A model generated the notes under the pieces. That model did not search any database, was not told where the DNA came from, and was given only the letters and a program-made list of their open reading frames with translations. The translations under genes and the position numbers were made by a program. Of a DNA stretch of 64,000 nucleotides, positions 21,895 to 33,034 are shown one piece after another (position 1 is the first letter of the stretch; the number at the start of each line of letters is the position of its first letter). The stretch is taken from NCBI GenBank assembly GCA_001839685.1, contig MLAK01000197.1:60260-124259 (forward strand), read 5' to 3'. The stretch is from Tritrichomonas foetus. Lineage: Eukaryota; Parabasalia; Tritrichomonadida; Tritrichomonadidae.

Positions 21895-23082
21895 ATGAGG
21901 TCTCAATATGAGCATTGCTTCATGCAATTTTCTCAGTTACTTCATGATGATATTGATTCGTTGGCACATGGAAATACTAAATTAAAGCTAAACATCATTC
22001 CAAAAGCAATGGTTGCATCAATTTTATTTGATAACCGCATTACCTTTGATAGTGAGCCTATTTTATTAAAAATAAACCAGCCAGTTGTTGTTGTAGGTGA
22101 CTTACATGGACATATTCTCGATTTATTACGAATTTTCCAAAAATATGGTCTTCCACCCATTCAAAGATATCTTTTCCTCGGTGATATCGTCGATAGAGGA
22201 CAATTTTCATTGGAGACTGTTATATTTATCCTTCTTTGTAAAGTTATGTACCCTGAACATATTTTTATTATTCGGGGCAATCATGAATTTGAAACATTAT
22301 GTTCAAGGCTTGGATTTCTGGCAGAAATTGAAAGTTTGTATCCCAATTCTGGGTTATTTGATGATTTCATTAAATGTTTCGATTATATGCCTCTTGCAGC
22401 AGTTATTTGTGATAATATTTTATGTGTTCATGGTGGAATTGGTCCAAATATGTCAAGTCTAAAAGATATATCAAATATTAAAAGACCAATTCATGATTTT
22501 TCTCATCCAGTAACCGAAAGTTTAGTATGGTCTGATCCAACAGATAAATCTTTTTCATACGTTCCATCGCACAGAGGAAAAGGATATATTTTTGGTCGTG
22601 ATGCTTTAAGATCTTTTTTAAAGGCATCAAATATGACGGGATTAATAAGAGGACATGAATGCGTTCATGAAGGAGTTAAAACGCAATTTCATAAATCACT
22701 TATTACAATATTTTCGGCATCAAATTATTGTGGCCAGACTAGAAACAATGCTGGCGTTTTAGAAATCAATGAAAATGGAATCCTTTCTGCTAAGACTTTT
22801 CCACCTTTGAAATATCTGAAAAGGTCATGTGCTCAATTTGAATGTAAAGAAAACAACCTATCTTCTTACAGCTCCACAAGGATTAATATACATTCTTTAA
22901 ATCCAATTATTAAAAAACATATCAGATTAGCTCAAGCAAACTCTTTTAACCATATACCACTGTATTCCCAATCAAGAATGGTAGCATTCCCTATTAATAA
23001 TGGTTTTTCGTCTAAAGAAAACGATGAGAAAGTCGAAGATATTGATTTGAAATCTATATTACCAAAATTGCTTCAAATGTGA
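21895..23082 (+). CDS. PP1/PP2A-type Ser/Thr protein phosphatase
   Basis: 395 residues. The metallophosphoesterase signature is complete: GDLHG at 68-72, GDIVDRG at 96-102, RGNHE at 127-131, HGG at 179-181 and RGHE at 252-255. These give the two-metal centre and catalytic His, so it should be active in removing phosphate from Ser/Thr. It is longer than PP1 (about 320) because of an 80-residue C-terminal tail without a recognised motif. GDIVDRG replaces the usual GDYVDRG and HGGIGP the usual HGGLSP, so it is a divergent, trichomonad-style member and not clearly PP1, PP2A or PP2B. TCACA lies about 20 bp before the ATG. Confidence 0.93.
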   Translation: MRSQYEHCFMQFSQLLHDDIDSLAHGNTKLKLNIIPKAMVASILFDNRITFDSEPILLKINQPVVVVGDLHGHILDLLRIFQKYGLPPIQRYLFLGDIVDRGQFSLETVIFILLCKVMYPEHIFIIRGNHEFETLCSRLGFLAEIESLYPNSGLFDDFIKCFDYMPLAAVICDNILCVHGGIGPNMSSLKDISNIKRPIHDFSHPVTESLVWSDPTDKSFSYVPSHRGKGYIFGRDALRSFLKASNMTGLIRGHECVHEGVKTQFHKSLITIFSASNYCGQTRNNAGVLEINENGILSAKTFPPLKYLKRSCAQFECKENNLSSYSSTRINIHSLNPIIKKHIRLAQANSFNHIPLYSQSRMVAFPINNGFSSKENDEKVEDIDLKSILPKLLQM

Positions 23083-23310
23083 GTGAAATTGTGTAAATAT
23101 TTTAAAGTCTAACAATAATAAAAATATGTTCATTGGAGTCTATTAGAAAAAAATTTCTGATTCTTATGTTTTAAAAATATTCATGCAAAAAATAATATCT
23201 CAAAAGAAAAAAATAATAGTGATAAGTGTTAAATATAAAAATGAGTACATTACGCACATAAAAATAATTTTATAAACAAATTACAAACAAGTTTATATAA
23301 CATACAATAA

Positions 23311-26300
23311 TTATATTTTTCGAATGGAAATCATACATCCATTCATTCGATTATGAAGGTTTAATGATCCACTACTAATCATTGAATCAATATATTCTTT
23401 TTTTGGAACTTTTCTTACAGAACAAGCCCTTCTTTCTGAACATGTTTGATTGAATTCCAACTCATTTTTTGATGTGGAACTGGATCTTCTGAACTTGGTT
23501 TTCCGAGGAGACTTAAATTTGCTTTTTGTTTTTGTTGCTTTGACGGCTTTATTCACTTTTGTACTATTTTTATTTAGTTGGACTTTATCGTTATCATACC
23601 AAATTTCAAATTTTGAACGGGGGTCAAGAAACGGCATTTCATTATAATGGAAAGAAAATAAATTGTTTCTATTGGTGGATGTTTTCGAATGTGAATTTTG
23701 ATCGGTCTGTGAATCTATTGAGGTATTATTTTTGATTTGATTTTTAATTCTTCCTGGGCTTCTCTTACTCACAAATGATGGTTGATTGTTAGGAATTTTC
23801 TTTTCAGTATTTCGTGGTGCTTTATTGAATCTAAATCCATGATCAGTTGACGTTTCAAATTTTTTATTCAGTTTTGATCCCAATTTCACAGAATTTTGAA
23901 TGATTTTTTCTGGCTTTTGTTGATTTATTTTAGGACTTTGATCGAGTTGTTGAGTCACTGGAAATTCTGTAATGTATGATTTCACAAAAATTGGTGTTTG
24001 AGGTGAGACTGGTCTTATTGGTGGTTTTGGTAAGTGAAATCCTTCATCAACAATAGTTTGTGGTGTTTCTTGAACAATTTCTCTTTTCAACTCATCATTT
24101 TGAGTACTTACATAAATTTCTTGGAGAAGTCTAAGTGATTCTTCAATTTTATCACGATTAATTTCTGATTTTTGTTGAATTGTCAAAGCTTCAGAATTAG
24201 ATGAATGATGAAACATCAAATTTTCTTCTGATAACGATTCACTCTCAATGTGATTAATTTCATTATCATTTATGTTATCAATAGAAATGTTTTCATGATT
24301 TACAAATGAATCATTGGATCTGATAGATGATTCTGATGAGCTTATATCCACCGTTTTATGATCTTCTTTTGAGAATTTTGATTGAAGGTAGGAATGTTTT
24401 TCTGAAGAGGTTTCGATCTGATATTCGCAGTCTGTGTCCGAGTGAGGTGCAGAAATGCTTTCAATTGCATATGGATGAGTTGCATCACATGTTGGTTCAA
24501 TTGGAATTATAATATCATTTTTGTCATTATGATAACGTTTTATTTTCTCACTTATATTTGAATCAGAAGATTGTTTCAGATTAATTTCATTTTGATCAAT
24601 TTCATTTTTGGTATTTTGATTTTCATTATTTTCTTGATGGTCATTAAAATCATTTTGTTCAATTTCACAGAGTCGTTGCTCAACTCCAATGAATTCATTA
24701 TCTTGAACATTATCATCAGAAATTGAGACAGTGATATCTTCTTCCAACATTTGTCCATGATTTGTTAGATCAGTGTCAGACAAATGATGGATTTCATCGT
24801 TTTCTTGAGGGTGACTAATATCGCTTTCTTGGATTTCATTTTTAACAATTTTGGCATGAATCTGGGATTGCTCAATTGTTGACTCATGTTGAATAGTATG
24901 ATTTAACGATTTAATTTCGTTGTTCTTCAATTCTTTTTTACTTGAAGAATTTGTATAATCTTTAACTGGAAAATTAGTCAAAGAATGATTCGATTCTGAT
25001 TGTTTGATATCATTTTTGCTTTCATATTCAAATGATGATTTTGAAGCTTTTGGAATGTGAATTAAAGGGTTTTTAGTGCTGGCTTTATTTCTATTTCGAA
25101 TCATCTTGGTTCGTTCATTATTTAAAAATTCTTCGGGTGATTGTTTTTCAAATATTTGTGAATTTGATCTCTTAATGGTAATTTTTTTTGGGAGTTGGTC
25201 TTTTGGTTCCATTTTTTTCTCTGACAATGAAGAAATATATTCAATGAATTTATTTACTGCAGTAATAAAAATTGTATCTTTTTCAATTTCATTTTTAAGT
25301 CTAGTCTTTTCAAAATCAGTTTTTTCAAGATTTGTTCGCATCTCGTTTTCGAGAGTTTCATGTTTTTTTTCAAATAGTTGTGATTGTTCACTGATATCAT
25401 CAACAACACCTTGAACAGTTGCTAAACGGTTATTTATTGAGTTTAATTCAATATCTTTTTCAATCATTCTTTGATTTATTCGTTTATTAGCATTTTCACA
25501 CGTTGCTTTTAACATTTCAATTGATTGTACAAGATTATTTATTGTGACTTCAGCTTTTAATGATTCATTTTCTTTTTTACGAGCTACAATATTTTTTATA
25601 TCGTTAACGGTATTCTCCATTATCGATTTAATTAATTCAATATCATCTGCATGCGATTGTTTCATAATTTCAATTGCGTATTGAACATTCATACCTTTCT
25701 TTTTTAAATTCATTTCTAATTGTCTATTGGATTTATTTTTAGTGTTTGTGAATTTTGCAGTTGTTCGATCTGAACTTCCTTTGGTGGTTCGAACAATAGT
25801 TAATGTTTTATTTTTTTCTGTGGCTAACGTTTGAAACTGAGCTGCGACCAAATCTTTTTCTAATTGTTTTTTCATTGCTTCAATATTCGAGAGACTCAAT
25901 CGCATATCTTCATTTACTATTCTAATTTCTTCTTCCCATTTTGCTTCTGCTTTGGTATATTCTTCATCAATTTCATTTGCACGCTTAACAATTTCACCTT
26001 TGGATTTACTATTATGTCCATTTCTAAATGCATTGTAAGTATTAGTAAGCGAATTAATTTCATTTACCAATTTTTCTTTCTTTGTTTCCCATTCTTCTGT
26101 AACATATTTTTGTCTTTTTGCTTGCTGAATCATTTCAAATGATTCACTTGAAGATAATTCTTCTAAAGTGGAACTCAATTTTTGATATTCTTTGTCTAAA
26201 TTCTTATATTCATTATTGACATCATTATATTTCTTGTCAGCTTCTGAAAAATAGTTTGAAAGTTTGTCCAGCATTTCATTCCGACTGTTTCTTTGTTTCC

Positions 26301-26751
26301 TTTTACTGAATAAAACTTCTTTTAAATGAAGAACATTTCTGGTTTCATAACTATCCATAAAATCACTCAAAGCAGGCAAAATTTCTTTTCCCAAATTTTT
26401 CATCATTCTGTGACTGTTTCCAAATTTAATAATAAAATCATCAGGTATTTTTATATTATCGACACAACTCATAATATTTCGAGTTTCTTCAAGCTCATTA
26501 AACCATTTACTCATCTGATCAATTGTGGCACTAATTGAATCTGTATGATTTTCAGATGATGATAATTCTGTTGAAATAGTTTTCATCTTAGAACGAAGCT
26601 TTAAATGCTCCCCTGATTTTATGGAATTCTGATATTTTTGGTCGATCAGATCATATTTGTCGAGTTGTTCACCAATATTTTTAAAAACATCAGTAAATAA
26701 AGAAGTAAGATCATCTCTATCTGGATGGAACTGTATGTTCGGCTCCAGCAT
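23311..26751 (-). CDS. Coiled-coil protein with long disordered tail
   Basis: 1146 residues. Residues about 20-120 are helical. Residues about 150-530 form an extended coiled coil rich in Glu, Lys, Asn. The second half is Ser/Asn/Glu-rich low-complexity sequence with acidic patches, turning basic near the end (KATKTKSKFKSPRKTKFRR, about 1080-1100). No catalytic motif or membrane segment is seen. A basic tail after an acidic disordered region suits a cytoskeletal or microtubule-associated protein, which is only inference. It is convergent with the phosphatase gene (228 bp apart). Confidence 0.75.
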   Translation of the reverse strand: MLEPNIQFHPDRDDLTSLFTDVFKNIGEQLDKYDLIDQKYQNSIKSGEHLKLRSKMKTISTELSSSENHTDSISATIDQMSKWFNELEETRNIMSCVDNIKIPDDFIIKFGNSHRMMKNLGKEILPALSDFMDSYETRNVLHLKEVLFSKRKQRNSRNEMLDKLSNYFSEADKKYNDVNNEYKNLDKEYQKLSSTLEELSSSESFEMIQQAKRQKYVTEEWETKKEKLVNEINSLTNTYNAFRNGHNSKSKGEIVKRANEIDEEYTKAEAKWEEEIRIVNEDMRLSLSNIEAMKKQLEKDLVAAQFQTLATEKNKTLTIVRTTKGSSDRTTAKFTNTKNKSNRQLEMNLKKKGMNVQYAIEIMKQSHADDIELIKSIMENTVNDIKNIVARKKENESLKAEVTINNLVQSIEMLKATCENANKRINQRMIEKDIELNSINNRLATVQGVVDDISEQSQLFEKKHETLENEMRTNLEKTDFEKTRLKNEIEKDTIFITAVNKFIEYISSLSEKKMEPKDQLPKKITIKRSNSQIFEKQSPEEFLNNERTKMIRNRNKASTKNPLIHIPKASKSSFEYESKNDIKQSESNHSLTNFPVKDYTNSSSKKELKNNEIKSLNHTIQHESTIEQSQIHAKIVKNEIQESDISHPQENDEIHHLSDTDLTNHGQMLEEDITVSISDDNVQDNEFIGVEQRLCEIEQNDFNDHQENNENQNTKNEIDQNEINLKQSSDSNISEKIKRYHNDKNDIIIPIEPTCDATHPYAIESISAPHSDTDCEYQIETSSEKHSYLQSKFSKEDHKTVDISSSESSIRSNDSFVNHENISIDNINDNEINHIESESLSEENLMFHHSSNSEALTIQQKSEINRDKIEESLRLLQEIYVSTQNDELKREIVQETPQTIVDEGFHLPKPPIRPVSPQTPIFVKSYITEFPVTQQLDQSPKINQQKPEKIIQNSVKLGSKLNKKFETSTDHGFRFNKAPRNTEKKIPNNQPSFVSKRSPGRIKNQIKNNTSIDSQTDQNSHSKTSTNRNNLFSFHYNEMPFLDPRSKFEIWYDNDKVQLNKNSTKVNKAVKATKTKSKFKSPRKTKFRRSSSTSKNELEFNQTCSERRACSVRKVPKKEYIDSMISSGSLNLHNRMNGCMISIRKI

Positions 26752-27444
26752 GAGAAGGAAAAACGATTGTTATTAAATTTTATATAAAAATGTGGTTAGA
26801 TTTCTTTTTTGAGGATATTCAATATATTCACAGCAACTTTTTCAAGGAACTTATTACAGATTCCTATGAATTTCTTTACGTTTATTTTTGGGGTGGCCAA
26901 TTATAGTAACAATTTGTTCGTTCAAGAGTAACGTATTTCTCAAGACTCTTGATTCTTAAGTTTCTATTATTATCATAATTTTTATCGGCCTGAAAAGTGG
27001 CGTACATCCAATATTGTACATTTTTTTCTTATTTAGGCCAAATAAATCACTATTTTTTTGTCTTTTGGGATATTGGAACCGAAAATTGGTTGAGATCGAA
27101 TTCTTTCTGAGTAAATTATGTAAAAACTCTATCTTGCTTGAAATTTTCAAAATTATGTAGAATTGAAATCATAACACATCATTTGGAAATTTTTAGATTA
27201 CTCTCTTGTTTTAATATCTGGTGAGCAAAAACTAAATGAATTTCTATTGAGCCATAAAATGACTCGAATCTTCACACCTTTAATCGAGTGCTTCATACAA
27301 TTGAAAACTTTCATCAAAGCTCGAGTTTTTATTCCAAGCTGCTATTTATTACTAAAGAAGTATTCTGAAATAAAAGAAGAAAAGAAAACAGATTTTCTTT
27401 ATAAAAAATATCATAATATTATTCGTTTACATGTAAAATTTCTT
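26752..27444. other. Intergenic region
   Basis: About 690 bp between two minus-strand genes. Two short frames (26956-27150 minus, 27247-27528 plus) look like noise. Nothing else is supported. Confidence 0.45.
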
Positions 27445-28563
27445 TCATCTCTTGAATGTAGGTGCTGCCGGGTCGGGTTGGTAAGCCGGGCAGTGATAAT
27501 CCGGCTGAGCAGATATCGACTTCCTTGATTTCACCTTCATTCTTCCCAGATGTGCGCAGTAGATGCTTTCATAGACAGAATGCTGACCAAATATGCCCAA
27601 AAACATCCAAAGGAATTTTCCGAAGCATGATGATGTAAATTTCTGAATTTTTGGCTTGCTGTTATGTGGTGTAGCAATCATGAGAACCGTCAAACCTTGT
27701 ACATAATCTACTGGTTGGACTGTTGCTGTTCCACCACCATGAGAAGCTTCTTTGACCATCTGTTCTGCCTTTGTTTTCATATACATCTGCAATTCTTCAG
27801 TGAAGGCGAATTTGACATCAGTCAAAACGATGAGCAAACTTTTCTTTTCTGGTATTCGCACTGCATCTGCTGTTTCTTCCCAGGAAACATATGGATGAAC
27901 TTCCTGGAATGGGGTTTTCTGTATTCCCTTGCGTGATCGCATATGCCCTTTATGCATATAATTTATAGTTGTTTCAATGGCTAGAGTTCCACTTAGTTGA
28001 ATCACTGGAGGTCCCGTTTTTATTTGTTCGATATACTTTTCGAGGTCATTTCTAGTAAAAACTGGTTGGCGCATTAAATTTTTGATATAATGCGGTTGAC
28101 TTTTGAGACTTCTGCAACAGGGAAGTCCACCGATTAGAAAAGCGCAAGTTCCTTGAAGTAGAAAGATGGTTGGAACCATAATCATAATCATAAATTGTGG
28201 TTCAAATCCCTTTTCTGTTGTAGCTATGCAATATATTCCCGTGACGATGAGGGACCAAATTGTGTCAAAAACGAAATTAATAATGTAAGTGCATGGTGGA
28301 GGCATCGTTCCTCGACAGCAAAGAATTGAGAAAAACAGAGAAAGAACAGGCGGTAATAAAAAGCAACCCCATACTATGAAAAAGTAAATTTGTGGAAGTT
28401 CGCAAAGTAATTGGTGACTTTTATCGACGCAATCTAAATCCCCATCTTGGAAAATACATGACTGACTGCATGGCACTTTTTTTGAATATGGATCACAGTA
28501 ACCTTCAATTGGTTCGAAAAATGTCCGACTGAAAATGGGTACAACTAAAAACAGAAAGAACAT
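27445..28563 (-). CDS. Multi-span membrane protein of unknown function
   Basis: 372 residues. It begins with a signal-like hydrophobic segment (MFFLFLVVPIF), then a Cys-rich lumenal loop (about 22-55), then three or four membrane spans between about 58 and 160. The rest is a cytosolic domain with a conserved-looking block (PPVIQLSGTLAIETTINYMH) and an Arg/Lys-rich loop. A further short hydrophobic segment (FGKFLWMFLGIFG) lies near 315. The combination 'PPVI...YxHxGHxRxRK...VSWEE' faintly recalls TMEM151-type proteins, but I would not assign it. The C-terminus is Pro-rich. Composition is less AT-rich at the 3' end than neighbours. Confidence 0.75.
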   Translation of the reverse strand: MFFLFLVVPIFSRTFFEPIEGYCDPYSKKVPCSQSCIFQDGDLDCVDKSHQLLCELPQIYFFIVWGCFLLPPVLSLFFSILCCRGTMPPPCTYIINFVFDTIWSLIVTGIYCIATTEKGFEPQFMIMIMVPTIFLLQGTCAFLIGGLPCCRSLKSQPHYIKNLMRQPVFTRNDLEKYIEQIKTGPPVIQLSGTLAIETTINYMHKGHMRSRKGIQKTPFQEVHPYVSWEETADAVRIPEKKSLLIVLTDVKFAFTEELQMYMKTKAEQMVKEASHGGGTATVQPVDYVQGLTVLMIATPHNSKPKIQKFTSSCFGKFLWMFLGIFGQHSVYESIYCAHLGRMKVKSRKSISAQPDYHCPAYQPDPAAPTFKR

Positions 28564-29108
28564 GATTTCTGATTTTATTTTTTTTGATGCGATTTTGAGT
28601 GTTGTGTGTGAAAATTCAGAAGAAATGAAGCGAATATGAGTTTAAAATAAAAACGTCTACAATCGGAAAAAGTTCATGAACGTTTTTACGATTCAATAGT
28701 TTATATGATCGAAAACCGAAATCTATGATTGATGTCTAACTTTTTGATATTATATCTGGTCATAAAAACACGTTTGAAGACATAACAATCAATTTTTCTC
28801 AACATTTGAATGAATTGAAAAAAATGAGACCCTGAGGAATAGTTTGATTTCAACTTAGACTTCGAATTATATGCTTCATGCAAGAATCCTTTCATTTGAT
28901 ACTGCTATTGAGAACTCACCAGTGACAATTTCACTCTAAATATAGAAAAGTCAAATTCTTCATTATAATTATGATTGTGTGTTTCATATCACCAAATATG
29001 GTTTTCATTTTGCGAACTCTTTTGAGATATATTTTAAAATACGAATCAAAAAGCAATCATTATTTCAAAATCTTTTTTATCTTTAAAATAATGAGATGCG
29101 AGATTTAA
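28564..29108. other. Intergenic region
   Basis: No gene seen. One short minus-strand frame at 28701-28895 lacks coding character. Confidence 0.4.
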
Positions 29109-30064
29109 TCATTTTTTTTCTATTATCTTCCTTCTAGCTGGGAATATTGTTAAGAAAACTCCAATAATGAGACTGGTAACTGTTGGAAAGAAGTAAAGTG
29201 CTGACCTCACATAGAAATATGGTTCAAATGATTGATAGAACCATGTTGATGTAGTATGTAATATTATATACTATTGCCATATACACTTTTGAAATGCACG
29301 TTTAATGAATGATGATCATTTTTCAGTGAGTGGCCACTTTCTTTGAATCATTTCCAAAATATATGTGTTGCAAGATACCATCTTCAAATAAACTAATCAC
29401 AACTTGGGCTTAAAACAATATCAAGCATTGACAGATTGGTAATATCGGCTTGCTAGATCAGGTTCATAATAACTTGCTTCATCGAGTCACTATGATGGGA
29501 TATAATGAGATGTTTGGCAAACAGTTAAAGTTGGAATAGCCAAAATTCGCAAAATTATTGGCTATGAAATATGCCATCCACTTATATAAGTTTCATATTA
29601 AACTAAACATAAACCAACATTCACAAATTCTCCCCATATAAACTTCCAAAGTATTAAAAACGTACTTTATCATGATCATCTTTGGTGTTTCTTCACCTTT
29701 TCGATTACCTCCACTTATTATCAATTCAATAAGTTTGTATTCTAGCAATTGATTACAAAATTTATTGACAATACTGAGGCAATACATATGCCGAATAATG
29801 AAGTAAAGAGGTCATTTCAAGAATTGCAACAGAATCCCATCTTTCATAATCGGTTGTTTTCATTCCACTTTTCAAATTTTCTTCCATCATCAAGATTTTG
29901 AGAAAGTGCAAAACTTTTTGAAACATAACCATTGTAATGGCTATCATATCGAGTGCCCAATCAACATGTCTAAAATAAATAATAAGGTGAGTGAAAAACA
30001 TGAAAAATTCAGCAAAGAGGAATTCATACATTTGTGGTAAAAATTTGACACTGAAAAAAGTCAT
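29109..30064 (-). pseudogene. Decayed membrane-protein gene
   Basis: No single frame spans this stretch, but coding-like pieces follow one another on the minus strand in changing frames. From upstream to downstream: a hydrophobic 100-codon piece (30064-29762, with FFMFFTHLIIYFRHVDWALD); an overlapping piece in another frame (29787-29593, YKLIELIISGGNRKGEE); then fragments such as ASYYEPDLASRYYQSVNA and LFEDGILQHIYFGNDSKK; and finally a C-terminal hydrophobic helix with a basic end (PTVTSLIIGVFLTIFPARRK) that stops at 29109. Together they look like the remains of a protein with membrane spans near both ends. No intact copy is in the window, so the family is unknown. Confidence 0.5.
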
Positions 30065-30736
30065 CAATCATATTGTGCTGATAGAGAGGAAATCGTCATC
30101 GGAAGAATATTTTGAACATAGAATCGTCATAAGAAGAAAATTTTGAAAATAGATATTTATAAAAAATTGAATACTTTCTTTTCAATTATCTCAAAAAATA
30201 AAAGAAAGAGACTTTTGGTCTCAATATTTGTGAGCATCTTAATTTGAAAAGTTTCAACGGACTTCTTTTTTGAGGAAAAAATTGTACTTGACAAACAATA
30301 TAATTCCCTATTTCCCAATATTATTTAATGATTAAAATATTGATATTATGCAACTCAAATGCCGTTATTAAAAAAAAGAAAAAACTATTTATGTACAATA
30401 TTATTTGGGTCATATGGCCAAAAAGTATTAAATATCTAGAAATGAAAATATATGGTATCCATTATATTTATGGCAGAATAATTAAAAGATTAATTTTCAC
30501 GAATCAAAATTCCAATAACTTATGTTTCTTTAAAGAACAGTCAGGATTAACATCTTCATGTTTCTATTAATACATATTTACACAAAATTGTATAAAATGC
30601 TGTTGAAACAGTTTCATTATCACTCTATATGAATGAGAAAAATTTGGTGGCAAAATTGAATATTTATTTTAAATGGTTTATATCATTTTAAATAGTTTAT
30701 TTCATTCACCTTTCATCGAATAACTGAACAAAATTC
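30065..30736. other. Intergenic region
   Basis: Possibly includes further eroded sequence of the decayed gene. An 80-codon frame at 30328-30570 has no supporting character. Confidence 0.35.
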
Positions 30737-32566
30737 ATGGAATCCATTGGAATTATTAGAAACAATTCCATAATTATGTTGAGCAAATATATTGAACCTA
30801 AAACTGGGAATCCATGGTTATCAAAATATTTAGAAACGGAAATCCATATTATTGACCAAAGATACCAAATGTTTGAAATTTTAGAAAAACTTAACTATAT
30901 ACAAAGTGTTATTACAGAGAAAAAAGTCGAAATTCCAACAATGTATATCCGAATAATTGAATCAGAAAATAATGTCCCACTTTTTTTATCTTTCTTTACC
31001 GATAAGATTGCCTTTTTAATTGATTTTAACATTCTTTATTCAGAAGAAATAATCGCATTTATCAGTCATGTTGTTGATGGAATTAGCTTGTCTACATTTT
31101 CAATTTTCGATAAGAATTTTATGACAAATGTTTTGAATATATCAAATTGCTCCTTTTTAAATGAGTTAATTATATCAAATTTTGAATCTTATTCAAGTTC
31201 TTTTGAACAATTATTCGACTGGTTGAAATGGAATTATCAATTTAAAAGCTCACCATTAGATAATAATTTTTTAACACAATTATTCAATATTTCTGTTCAA
31301 TATTGTTTATGTAGAAGTTTGTTCGTTGATCTAACAAAAGAAATTGCAACATTTACACATTTTTCTAAATCAAATTTTCATAATATTCAACGAATAACCG
31401 GCAATAGAAGTTCATCTATTATGAATATGTATCATTCAGTTCATCTTCCAACTCTTTCATTAGTTGAGTTGCATGAATATAAGTCAAAAAAACTTTTCCT
31501 CAATACCAAAAAATTTTATCAAAATTTTCACAACATTTCGAAATGTATTGTCCCTTGTTATGGTATAATTGATAAGGGGTCAGATGAACCACATACTCTT
31601 GTTCTCAAATTCATGCTTCAAGAAACATATTACGATTTAATTGATTTGGAATTAACAAATACTCAAAATGCCTTAACAATAATGAGAATTACGTCAGCAA
31701 TTGATTTCTTGCATTCAAATAACTATTGTCATCTAAATATAAAGCCAGATGTAATACATTTTGATTGCTTTATGAATGCATATCTTGGAAAATTAGGAAC
31801 TGTTTGGGAAATGAGTAATCATGATGTTATCGATAGTCAAATTGGAACAACTGAATATTCAGCGCCTGAGAGAAGAGAAAAAAATCATGTTTCATTTGAA
31901 TGTGACATTTATTCACTTGGGAAAGTGTTAGCCGAAATATTTAAAGTATATCAGAAGAACAACCTTAATTATGCAAAGACAAAATACTATAAGAATTTCA
32001 AAAAATTGATTGAAACGTCTCAGAATCATATTCCAATAATGCGGCCAAATTCACTTTTTATATTATATTGGATGTCAAATGAAAATTTTTTTCCTTATAC
32101 AACAAAACTGAGAGAACTCTTTTTTGCGAAAATCTTCCAACAAAAGAAAACAGAATGTGTTCCATATAACGTTAAAAAATTATGTGATTCTTTTCAAATG
32201 GATGGAAATGCTCTTGAATCATTGACTAATTTTGAGTTTTCATTGATTGTCAGTATTCTATCATCAGCTGAAATATCACCTCCATTAATTCAAAGTATTA
32301 TTGACAAATACTTCACATATGAAAATGGAAAACTGCTTTTTTCTATTCTACTTTCTAAAAGATTTAAAACTTTACAAGACTGTGAGAAAGAGAACAACAA
32401 AGAAACAACCCAGATTAATAATAACCTGGTAAGACAAAATGAGCATAATCCTAATATTGAATATATGAAGCGCATATGTGAACAGAATCACATCATTCTA
32501 AACCATGCCAAAAATGATTTGAAAAAGCTTTTAATATATTTGTTCCAAAAAGAGAAAAGTATTTGA
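30737..32566 (+). CDS. Pseudokinase with N-terminal helical region
   Basis: 609 residues. A protein-kinase-like fold is visible at about 225-450: HLNIKPDVIHF at 332-342 stands where HRDLKPxNILL belongs, LGKLG at 350-354 stands where the DFG loop belongs, and TEYSAPER (372-379) and CDIYSLG (389-395) match the APE and subdomain IX motifs well. Both catalytic Asp residues (HRD and DFG) are missing and no Gly-rich loop is evident, so phosphotransfer is unlikely. The N-terminal 220 residues resemble no domain I know. Trichomonads have many degenerate kinases; a scaffold or allosteric role is inference. The ATG is preceded closely by an in-frame start context and no upstream Met competes. Confidence 0.82.
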   Translation: MESIGIIRNNSIIMLSKYIEPKTGNPWLSKYLETEIHIIDQRYQMFEILEKLNYIQSVITEKKVEIPTMYIRIIESENNVPLFLSFFTDKIAFLIDFNILYSEEIIAFISHVVDGISLSTFSIFDKNFMTNVLNISNCSFLNELIISNFESYSSSFEQLFDWLKWNYQFKSSPLDNNFLTQLFNISVQYCLCRSLFVDLTKEIATFTHFSKSNFHNIQRITGNRSSSIMNMYHSVHLPTLSLVELHEYKSKKLFLNTKKFYQNFHNISKCIVPCYGIIDKGSDEPHTLVLKFMLQETYYDLIDLELTNTQNALTIMRITSAIDFLHSNNYCHLNIKPDVIHFDCFMNAYLGKLGTVWEMSNHDVIDSQIGTTEYSAPERREKNHVSFECDIYSLGKVLAEIFKVYQKNNLNYAKTKYYKNFKKLIETSQNHIPIMRPNSLFILYWMSNENFFPYTTKLRELFFAKIFQQKKTECVPYNVKKLCDSFQMDGNALESLTNFEFSLIVSILSSAEISPPLIQSIIDKYFTYENGKLLFSILLSKRFKTLQDCEKENNKETTQINNNLVRQNEHNPNIEYMKRICEQNHIILNHAKNDLKKLLIYLFQKEKSI

Positions 32567-33034
32567 AGCCTATCTCCCTAGGGAATAAATTCCTTACAAA
32601 TCAAAAAATGGACCATCTTATTTCCAGAAACAGAATAAACTTTTTCAAAGTAAAGAAATAAAAAGCTCTCAAAAAATTGAAATTCCAAGTGACTGTTTTT
32701 CAGATAACACATTTCTTATCCTTTCATGTATGTATTATTTTAATGATATATAATATATTTAAATAATATTAAAATTATAATAGATAAAAGTATTTTCCTT
32801 TTACTTGAATAGATAATTATTCATGAATATTATTTTTTTTTTGGACAAATATTTAATCAAAGAAAAAGTGGAAGACTCGTTATTCGTTTTCACGGATTTT
32901 CTCAGAAAAGTTGATGGAGCCATACAGAAAAAATAAGGAAAATAATGAACATTCTTATTCAAAAGATAATGAAGCTTTCAAATTCCACAAATTTGGGCAT
33001 GATATAAACTCTGAAAAAGTGATAACAAATCTAC
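32567..33034. other. Intergenic region
   Basis: 468 bp of AT-rich DNA between two co-directional genes. No feature is supported. Confidence 0.5.

Noticed and set aside
27445..27530. G+C-rich stretch with small stem-like pairs (GCCGGGTCGGG...) that recalls a tRNA
   Set aside because: It encodes the Pro-rich C-terminus of the membrane protein; no cloverleaf with anticodon and T-loop can be drawn.
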